Shown here: piece after piece, positions 53,390-61,900 of the stretch
Position numbering within the stretch: the stretch's first letter is position 1
How the letters are laid out: each line of letters starts with the position of its first letter
From: Lentisalinibacter sediminis
Lineage (GTDB): Bacteria > Pseudomonadota > Gammaproteobacteria > Steroidobacterales > Woeseiaceae
Assembly: GCF_040706615.1 (NCBI RefSeq)
Contig: NZ_JAPDRF010000006.1
Span: 62,001 to 126,000 of the forward strand
DNA: 64,000 nt
Direction of reading: 5' to 3'
Program-made: the position numbers and the translations under genes
The notes under the pieces: model-generated
What the model saw: only the letters and a program-made list of their open reading frames with translations
Database searches by the model: none
What the model was told of the DNA's origin: nothing

Positions 53390-53626
53390 CTAGAGCGCGT
53401 CGGCGTCGGCGGCCTCGAGTTCCCCGGCGATTCCGACCGCCTGGCGGCGCGTCTTCAGCGAGGCCTCCCGGATCCGGCGGCGAAGCGCCTCGCGGTCCAG
53501 CGTTTTCTGGTACTCACGGACGGCCTCGCGGATGACCGCGCTCCGGGTCGTACCGAGGCGCTCCGCGAGCCGGGAAAGCAATTCGTCGAAGTCCTCGTCG
53601 GCTTTCAGGGTGATGGTCCTGGCCAT
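53390..53626 (-). CDS. RHH antitoxin of MazF-like toxin
   Basis: A 78-residue ribbon-helix-helix protein (ARTITLKADEDFDELLSRLAE then RLGTTRSAVIREAVREY) with an Arg-rich C-terminal tail that should contact MazF. It is the first gene of the pair. An AT-rich segment (TTATCAAATAAAGTATA, about 53639-53655) just upstream is the probable promoter and operator region. Confidence 0.87.
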   Translation of the reverse strand: MARTITLKADEDFDELLSRLAERLGTTRSAVIREAVREYQKTLDREALRRRIREASLKTRRQAVGIAGELEAADADAL

Positions 53627-53779
53627 AGATAATTCCGTATTATCAAATAAAGTATATCAGCAGCCGATGGTCTGACGGGCAGACCGCAGCCAGGACAAAC
53701 CTGGCAGCCTGCAGGCACGACAGCGGCCTGCATAACTGCTTGATGAATCTACATTCGGCCTCCGGACGAGGCCGCCCGC

Positions 53780-54562
53780 CTATCCCCCGAGACCGAGCCC
53801 CACGTCCAGATCCAGCGGCACCTCCAGATCCTCCGCCGCGGGCAGCACCACGTCGATGGTCACGTCATCGATCGGTCCGACGACGATGAGGTTGGGACGC
53901 GCGTTGCCAGCCGGGATGTCTACGCCCTCCGATCCCCGTGCCACGAGGCGCAGCGGCCTCAGCCCGTCGCCGTAGCAATAGAAGCGGCTCACCTTCTGCT
54001 GCGGCGTGCCGCTGGCCGAATCGAGACTGCAGCTGAGCTGCTCGCCATCCACATCGAATCGGATGCGACCGAAGCCATCCCCCTCCAGCGACACATTCTC
54101 CAGTGTCACGGTCTGCTCGCCGTCGCCGGCGACCTGCAGGATGAGGTTGCCGTCGAGAGACAGGGCGCCGGCACCCTTCGACGGTCGTGCCGCCGTGACC
54201 GCGGTAATCAGAATTGCGTCGCCTTCCCGGTTCACGGACACACGGTCGTGACGGATGTTGCCGATCACACGGCTGACGACCTGTCCCATGCCCATGTCGT
54301 CGGGCGGCGGCTCCGCCTCCTGCAGCAGATTCTTGCCCTTGTCGTCGTTCCAGGACTCGATGGCGGAGTCCTCCGACAGGCCGAGGATGCGTTCATCCGG
54401 GATGGCGATCTGGAACTGCACCAGGGTGACGTCCGGCTGAAACCCGTCGGGGCTGGCGCGGATGATCTCCAGGCCAATCACTTCAATGTCCGCGGCAGCG
54501 GAGGCCGGGGCGGCCAGCACCCACAGCGAGGCCATCAGCAGAATTGGGTTCATGTTGTTCAT
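53780..54562 (-). CDS. Hypothetical exported protein
   Basis: 260 residues from ATG 54562, which follows GGAGG at good spacing (a longer frame to 54574 is less likely). Signal peptide MNNMNPILLMASLWVLAAPASAAA. The rest is beta-rich with no recognised domain; one disulfide is possible (LSCSLD ... RFYCYGD). It ends in DVGLGLGG. Divergent from the AraC-type gene across 227 bp. Confidence 0.7.
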   Translation of the reverse strand: MNNMNPILLMASLWVLAAPASAAADIEVIGLEIIRASPDGFQPDVTLVQFQIAIPDERILGLSEDSAIESWNDDKGKNLLQEAEPPPDDMGMGQVVSRVIGNIRHDRVSVNREGDAILITAVTAARPSKGAGALSLDGNLILQVAGDGEQTVTLENVSLEGDGFGRIRFDVDGEQLSCSLDSASGTPQQKVSRFYCYGDGLRPLRLVARGSEGVDIPAGNARPNLIVVGPIDDVTIDVVLPAAEDLEVPLDLDVGLGLGG

Positions 54563-54789
54563 CTTATCCTCCAAGCATCAAGGCCTGTCATGGGCGCCGG
54601 AGAGCGCTTCCCTGCGCCTCCACCTTCCCTGGATCGCTCTGCAATCTAGGCGTTCGCGAGGGGCAAGGCTTGGAAAAATCGGACATCCCCGGCCGGGCAG
54701 AACGAATAATATCCCGCCACCACCGCTTGAACCGACCGGACGGAAGTGCTTAGGTCTGGCCGGTCGGAACCCGGGACAGGCAACAGCGC

Positions 54790-55644
54790 ATGGAAGGAAC
54801 CACAGACGACCGCGCGCCGGAGGTATCCACCCTGCCCTGCGCCGAGGACCTCGCCCCCTTCGTCCATCGGCACATGCACGGGACGGGCCGCGACAGACGG
54901 CCGGCCAGCCTGCGCATCCCGCCGACCGGGGGCATATTCCTGAGCTATGTGCCCGGCTCGCCGCTGGCGGTCCGGTTCAGCGACCGGACCTACGAAGGGC
55001 GGCCGCGGCTTTTCATCGGCGGTCAGCTGCGCCGCGAGCAGCCGCTGCTGGTGAGCGACGGACGCTTCGAGCTGATCGGCACGGAGCTCACGCCCACCGG
55101 TTTCTACCGGCTGTTCGGCCGGGACGCGAGTACTTACACCGACCGCATCCACGACCTCTCGGAGCACTTTCCGCAGCACGCGGCCTGGCTGGACGCGCGG
55201 CTGGACGACGGTGCACCGCTGCCGGAGCGCATCGCCGTCATCGAGGACTTGCTGCGGAGGCTCGCCGGAGACGCGAGGGAGACGCCGCGGGTGGATGCGG
55301 CTGTCCGGTTGATCGCCTCCCGGCGCGGCGTGGTGAGCGTGGGAGAGCTCGCCGACGAGGTCGGTCTGACCAGCCGCCAGCTGCACCGCCGCTTCGTGCG
55401 CGCGGTGGGCGTCTCACCCAAGCACTACGCCAAGATCGTGCAGGTGAACGAAGTGTTCGGCGCGCTGCTCGCCGGTGACTACGAACACATCCGCGCACTG
55501 GCGCTGGACCATGGCTACTACGACCAGGCGCATTTCATCCGCGACTTCCAGCGCTTCGTCGGCATGAGCCCGATACGCTTCCTCGACAGCGGCTCGGCAT
55601 TTCTCCGGACCTATCTGGGCAAGGCCTCGCGGCTGGAGGCGTAG
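54790..55644 (+). CDS. AraC family transcriptional regulator
   Basis: 284 residues from ATG 54790. The N-terminal part (about 15-140, FLSYVPGSPLAVRF...GGQL...GTELTPTGFYRLFG) is a DUF6597-like sensor domain. The C-terminal AraC/XylS double helix-turn-helix (VVSVGELADEVGLTSRQLHRRFVRAVGVSPKHYAKIVQVN ... HGYYDQAHFIRDFQRFVGMSP) is complete. Its TAG stop is the first part of a REP element at 55641. Confidence 0.9.
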   Translation: MEGTTDDRAPEVSTLPCAEDLAPFVHRHMHGTGRDRRPASLRIPPTGGIFLSYVPGSPLAVRFSDRTYEGRPRLFIGGQLRREQPLLVSDGRFELIGTELTPTGFYRLFGRDASTYTDRIHDLSEHFPQHAAWLDARLDDGAPLPERIAVIEDLLRRLAGDARETPRVDAAVRLIASRRGVVSVGELADEVGLTSRQLHRRFVRAVGVSPKHYAKIVQVNEVFGALLAGDYEHIRALALDHGYYDQAHFIRDFQRFVGMSPIRFLDSGSAFLRTYLGKASRLEA

Positions 55645-55709
55645 GAGGGCCTGGTAGGAGGGGATTTATCCCCGATCCCGTAAACAATCGGGCCTGAAGG
55701 CCCTCCTAC
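55641..55709. repeat. Cluster of three REP-like palindromes
   Basis: A broken copy GTAGGAGGGCCT (55641), a full copy GGTAGGAGGGGATTTATCCCC (55652) and an inverted copy TCGGGCCTGAAGGCCC with CTCCTAC (55688-55709). It follows directly on the AraC-type gene, whose stop TAG is part of the first copy. Confidence 0.75.
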
Positions 55710-55712
55710 CCT

Positions 55713-55970
55713 TCAGTTCCGCGTGACAGTGGCGCCCCGGACCGGCATGCCGGCAGCGTCCACCGGCTGGCCCGTGGCGGTGTCCTCCAGCTCCAGGGCG
55801 GTGAGGTCTGCCGTGAAGGTGACGGATGCCGGGGGCGGGGGTGGCGGCGGTGGTGGGGGGTTGGTGCCGCCGTTGTCGCCGCCGCCTCCTCCTCCGCCAC
55901 CGCAGGCGGTGAGCAACAGGGCGACGGCGGCGGCGAGTGCGGGGCGCTTCGTGCTGTGGATCGTGATCAT
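55713..55970 (-). CDS. Small lipoprotein with polyglycine and polyproline stretches
   Basis: 85 residues from ATG 55970. Lipobox LLLTAC, then eight Gly, a short linker and ten Pro; the mature C-terminal 40 residues (ASVTFTADLTALELEDTATG, MPVRGATVTRN) look like one beta-strand-rich repeat. It starts 11 nt after the stop of the giant gene upstream, so the two probably form an operon, and the lipoprotein could anchor or assist the giant protein. The homopolymer runs are prone to slippage. Confidence 0.7.
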   Translation of the reverse strand: MITIHSTKRPALAAAVALLLTACGGGGGGGGDNGGTNPPPPPPPPPPASVTFTADLTALELEDTATGQPVDAAGMPVRGATVTRN

Positions 55971-55981
55971 GTCGGCCACCT

Positions 55982-58900
55982 TCAGAAGTCGTAGCTGATC
56001 AGGAAGCGGGTGGTGCCCTGTGGCAGCTCGAAGGGCGAGCCGAGCTGCAGGTTCAGGGTGCCGTCGTCCGCCGAGTAGGTACCGGAGCCGAGCCGGGTGT
56101 CGCCGGCGTCGACCGCGCCGTCGCCGTCCGCGTCCAGCCACAGGCTGACCCGCTGCACGTCGGCGGCGTCGTCGCCGGAGCCGGAGGCGCGGAGCGTCAG
56201 GCGCCTCAGCACCACGTCGGCCGTCGCGCTCGCGAGCTCGAAGCGGAGCAGCGGCACATCGGCGGCGCCGGCGTCCACCTCCCGGTCGGCGACGGCGAGT
56301 CCGGCGGCATCCACCGAGGGACCCGTGGTCTGAATGGCAATGCCGCCCGGATCGACAATGGTGCCGTTGCGCTCGCCGTCGGCGTCGTTGGGGCCGCCGT
56401 CCTCCAGCGTGAGCTGCGCGCAGTGGTGGCCCTGGGTGAGCCCGGGCGTGTAGCGCGCGCTGCCCGGTTCGGGGCAGATGCCCGGCTCGCCGGCGGCGGA
56501 GGCCAGTGCGTTACGTGCGTCTTCCACGAAGTCCTGCCAGCCGAGGTTGGCCACGTACTTGCGCCAGACGGCACCGGCAGGCACCGGCTCGGGCAGGAGG
56601 ATCACCACCCTTGCGGTGTCGGCGGGCCCAAAGGCGCTGCGCACCTCGAAGTCGTGGATGCCGAGCGGATAGTGATAGCGCTCGTCGTCCACGTTCGAGG
56701 CCGGCCCGCCGTCGCTGCCGTGGTTGCGGATGTCGGTCATGGTCACCCGGGCGTCGTCGCCGCTTGCGAGCGCCGTGCGGCCGAGGGAGAGGACGTTGCC
56801 TTCCTCCGCCTGCAGGATCGCCGGGGCGCCGGTCTCGGCCAGCAGGTGATGCCAGTCCTCGCTCGGGTCCAGCCAGGCGGGCACGCCGTTGCGGTTGCGG
56901 TCGGCGATGCCCTCGGCGGCGTCGGCGACGCCGTCGCCGTCCCGGTCTCCGTCTGCAGCCAGGGCCGGTGCGGCGGGCACCACCCGCAGGTAGCGGTGCA
57001 CGGTGGCGGAGCGGGCCGGCAGGCCGTCGTCGGTGGCAGTCACGACGACGCGGTAGGTGCCCGCGGCCACGCCGGCCGGGTCGAAGGTGAAGGTCCACTC
57101 GTCGAAACCCTCGGACGGCACCAGCGCGCCGTCGCTGGCGCTCCAGTCATAGCCGACCGCGTCGTCGTTCGGGTCGCCGCCCTCCACGCTGACCCGCACC
57201 GTACCGCCGTCGGCGACCACGGTCGTGCGCTGCTCGCCGGCCTGCACGATGTCGATGCTCGGGGTGGGCGCCAGGTTGGCTTCCGAGATGGTGACGACGG
57301 CCTCGTCGCCGGCGCCGAGGACCGCGTTGCCAGAGTCGCCAGGGTCGCCGAGGCGGATGACGATCGTCTCGTCCGGCTCGGGGAGACCGTCAGTGAAGGT
57401 CCGCAGGGCAATGATGGTCTGCGTCTGATCGCCGGCCAGACCGCCGCCCTCGAACCGGATCTCGGACTCGCCGCTGTCGAACTCGTAGTCCTCGCCCTGG
57501 GTGGCCGTGCCGTCGACGGTGTAGGGAACGACCACCGGGTACTCCGGCGCCGGGCCGTTCAGCCTCACGGTGAGAACGCGCTCCGTGCCCTCGCCCATCG
57601 CGAGCGTGCGGGTGGCGAAGTTCACCAGCGGCAGCACATCCACCTGCTGGGTGTCCGCGGCCTCGTTGCCGGCCGCATCCGTCACCCGCCAGGTCACGAC
57701 GTGGCGGCCCGGCGGGAACGGTCCCTGCCGGTCCGGCGTGGCCGTGAGTGCACCGTCGCGGGCATCGCTCGCGGTCGCCCCGCCGAGCTCCACCGGCGTG
57801 TGCGGGCCGATGGCGTCCACGACGATGTCGGCGGGGGCCGTGAGCTCGGGCGGCACGTCGTCGGCAGCGGGGTCGCCGCCGGCCCGGAACTCGTCCGCGT
57901 TGCTGCGGCCGTCGCCGTCGGCGTCGGTGTCGGCGTCCGTGGGAACCTCCGGGTTCAGGCCGTTGTCCGCCTCCCAGGCATCCGGCATGCCGTCGCCGTC
58001 GGTGTCGGCGCTGTAGCGCTCGTCCTCGGGGAACGCGTCGTCGGCGTTGGCCACGCCGTCGCCGTCGATGTCGTCGTCACAGGCGTCGCCGATACCGTCG
58101 CCGTCCAGGTCCGACTGGTCGTCGGCCGCCGTGCGCGGGCAGTTGTCGAAGTCGTTGCTGGTGCCGTCGCCGTCGATGTCGTCGTCGCAGGCGTCGCCGA
58201 CGCCGTCGCCGTCGAGGTCGGCCTGGTCGGTGTTGGCCGTATCCGGGCAGTTGTCCGCGCCGGTGGCGACGCCGTCGCCGTCCGGGTCGTCGCCCGGGTC
58301 GACGGCCGTGAAGGCATGGCGGTAGATGCGCACATAGCCGCCGTCGGGGTTCGGGCTCTGGGCGGTGGCGATGTCCGGGGCGCCGCCGGCGATGTCGTCG
58401 ACGCCGTCGCCGTCCACGTCGCCGGGGATGGCGACGTAGTAGCCGAGCATGTCGTAGTCGATGTCGCCCTCGCCGGTCTCCGGGTCGGCGGTGAGGCCGC
58501 CCGGCCCGCCGCGGTAGACCTGGACGTAGCCGGCATCGGCGAGCCCGCCCCGGTTGGCACCGACCACGACGTCGGCGTAGCCGTCCCGGTCGAGATGGCC
58601 CATGGCCACCCGCACGCCGAACTGGTCGCCGTGGGTGTCGCCGGCGCCGCTGCCGTCGTCACGGCCGGCGATGGTCTGCACCGGCGCTGTGGTGCTGACG
58701 ATCTCGTCGACGTCGGCCACCCAGTACTGCGTGGTGCTATCGTAGATGTGGATGCGGCCGCGGCCGCCGTAGGCGCCGACCACCAGGTCGTCGATGCCGT
58801 CGCCGCCGATATCCGCGCCGCTGGCAATGCTGAAGCCGAAGCGGCTGGCGGACTCCAGGGCCTGCAGCTCGAAGGACGCCGCGGGCACGAGCGCCGGCGC

Positions 58901-61900
58901 CGCCCAGTCGTTGTCCGCGCCGAGATAGCCCGTGACCTTCTCGCCGCCGCCGACGAGCAGATCGGCGAGGTCGTCGCCGTCGATGTCGGCCACCGCGACG
59001 GCGGAGGCCGAGAGAACGTCCAGCGCGTGGACCAGCGGCGCGCCGTCCGGACCGCCGGTGGTCGAACGGTAGACGTACACCCGGGCGCGCTCGCCGGCGA
59101 CGTTGGTCAGCGCCACCAGGTCATCGACGCCGTCGCCGTCCAGGTCGCCGCTGGCGAGGAACGTGCCCAGATCGGCGCCGGTCTCGAGGCCTGTGAGACG
59201 CAGGTCCGGCGTCTCGTAGATCTCGCCGTTGTTGTAGCGGATGTCTATGGCGTTCTCGCTGGCGATGGCCACGTCCGGGTAGCCGCTGTCGTTCCAGTCG
59301 CCGGCGGCGACGGCGCGGCCGTAGGCGGTATCGCCTGCCCCGGCTGGGAGTTCGGTGAGACCGGATGTGACGCCATTCTGCGAGCCCCAGGCGATGAACG
59401 CGGCGCCGGCACCGTCGTATCTCAGCGCGCCGATCAGGACGTCGGCGTAGCCGTCGCCGTTGAAGTCGCCGCCGGCGAGCGCCTGGCCGAAGCGGTCGTC
59501 GGCGCCGGTCTCGGGCGCGGTCAGCCGCGCGCCGGCCTCGGCGGCCGGGCGCTCGGCCAGTTTCGGGAAGCCGCGGGCGCGGTATTCCTCTGCGAGCGTC
59601 ATGCCGTCGCCGTCCTCGTCGGCCGCGGCATCGTCCGCCGTATCCGGGTCGTAGCCGTAGTCCGCCTCCCACTCGTCGGGCAGGCCGTCGCCGTCCCGGT
59701 CGTCGGCGTAGTCGGGGTCGTCGGGGAAGGCGTCGTCCACGTCGATGACGCCGTCGTCGTCGGCGTCGGCCACCGAGACGGCCAGGACCGCCACGTTCTC
59801 GTCGCGGATCTTCGGCCCGTCGTCGAAGATCTCGACCTCGATGGCGTAGGACTGCTCCTCGCGGGCGGCCTCGAGGCCGACGTACCCCACGAGCTCGATG
59901 CGCGTGGCCTCGCCCCGGGCGAGATCACCGAGCTCGCACTCGAGCCGTTCGCCCTCGGCGCAGCGCGGGTCGACGGAGACGATGTCGAGGCCGTCCGGGA
60001 TGCCGAGGGAGACTCGCACGTTGCCCGCGACCAGCCCCTCCCAGCCGTCGGGGCGCAGGTTGGTCACCGTGATCGGCAGTGGGAAGGGGATCTCCGGATC
60101 CACCGCGTCGACCGGTGCGCCGAGTTCCGCCGTCACGACGGTGGCGTCGATGACCTCGACGGTGGTGGTGGCGACGGTGTTGTCGAGGCCGAGATCCGGG
60201 TCGTTGAACATCGTGACGCTGAGTGTCTTCGGCCCGACGCTCTCCCAGGTATGGCCGGCGATCAGATAGCCGATGCCCGGCGCGGCGGGCAGGTGCGGGT
60301 CGATCTCCCGGTCGTTCAGATCGCGGCGGCCGGAGTTCGCCCAGTCGGGGCCGGTGGCACTCGTGCCGTCGCCCCATTCGATGGAGAGAATCTCCTGTTG
60401 CTCGTCCGGATCCTCGTCCGGATCGGAATAGTCCGCCGTGACGGTGCGGCGGAATCCGCGCGCCGCCTTCAGGTCGTCGGGCAGGTCGATTTCCACCGGA
60501 TCCGGCACCGGCCGGATCTGCAGCCGCACCTCGGCGTCCGTGGCGGCGCTCGCCACGCCGTCGCTCACGTTCCAGGTGAATCCGTCGTCGCCGCTGTAGT
60601 CGGGGTCCGGTGTGTAGCGCAATACCACGGAGTTGTCCTGGGAGGCGATCTCGGTCAGCGTCCCGCTGGCCGGTGCGGTCTGCACGCTGAAGGTGTGGGT
60701 ATCCAGACCGCCGGTGCTCACGAAGCCGTCGGGGTCGTAGGAGCTCAGGCGGACGAAGATCGTGCCGTCCTCGTCGAGCTCGCAACGGACCGGCTCCGCC
60801 AGCGTCTCATCGGCGTAGCAGCGGGAGCGCAGGCGCTCCGGCGGCCGGAAGGCCCGGTCGACGGTGACAGTCACTTGGGCAGGCGCGCTCTCGTCGATGC
60901 CGTCGTCGACGACGTAGGTAAAGCGATCGACGTCGTTGTAGAAGTCGAAACGGGAGACGTATTTCACCTTCGCGCTGGCATCGGTCACATCGTAGAACGG
61001 CAGCGTCTTGAACACGTGGACGAAGTCGTCGCCGTACTCGCTGTCCGGTTCGATCACGAAGAACGAGGTGGAGTTGACCGAGAGGCGCTTCGGCTGCCCC
61101 ATATTGCCGAGGATGAAGCCGGGTTCGTCGCCCTGGTTGACGCCGGTGCCGGTGGACTCGGCCTCGCCGGCGAAGCTCCCGTCCGGCCCGAAACGCTGCA
61201 CGCGGAAGTTCAGGGTATCGGCCACGTAGAGCCGGTCGTTCGGGTCGAGCTTGATGTCGCGCGGCCCGTCGAACTGCCCCGGGCCCTCACCGGCCGTGGC
61301 CCAGTTGCCGTCCGCATCCAGATCCTGAATGCAGGTGTCGTCCGTGCACGCATACCCCCGGCTGGTGCCGCTTGCCTCGTCACAGCCGTTGTAGGGCACG
61401 CCGGTGTCCGGGTCCGCCTTGTTGGCGGCACAGCTCCCCATCCAGCCGACATACTCGCCGAGCTGCCACTCGCCGAGGGCATCGCGGATGGTCGGCGCCC
61501 ACTTGTGGATGCGGTTCTTGCGCGGCTCCAGCACATAGACATAGCCCTCGCTGTCGACGGCGATGTCGGTGCCGCGCAGCGAGGTCTCGGTCAGGTCCAG
61601 ACCGCCGATGATCGGGATCGTGAGATCGACGGGCGGGTCCGGGTCTTCCTCCAGCGTCGCGATGCCGGAGACGTCGAGGATGCCGATCTTCTGCTCCTCG
61701 GCCGAGAGATCGGGGTCGTCCGTGGAGGGGCGCAGGTGCACGCCGTTGAAGTGCAGCTCGTACAGGAGATCCCAGCCGGACTCGCCGACGACGCCTTTCA
61801 CCTCCCGGCCGTAGATGACGTCCGTCTCGCTGTAGGAGGAGCGGCCGTGGGCACGTAGGTCGCCGAGATCGGCGTCGAGGCTCCGGAAGTTCAGGCCCTG

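Noticed and set aside
57950..58280. Short regular repeats that could suggest a CRISPR array or minisatellite
   Set aside because: The period and sequence match codons for thrombospondin-3 repeats (DxDxDGxxD) in the giant gene; there are no unique spacers.
56423..61858. Plus-strand open frame of 1,811 codons
   Set aside because: Antisense shadow of the giant repeat protein; GC-rich DxDGD repeats keep the opposite frame open. No signal, domain or ribosome site fits.
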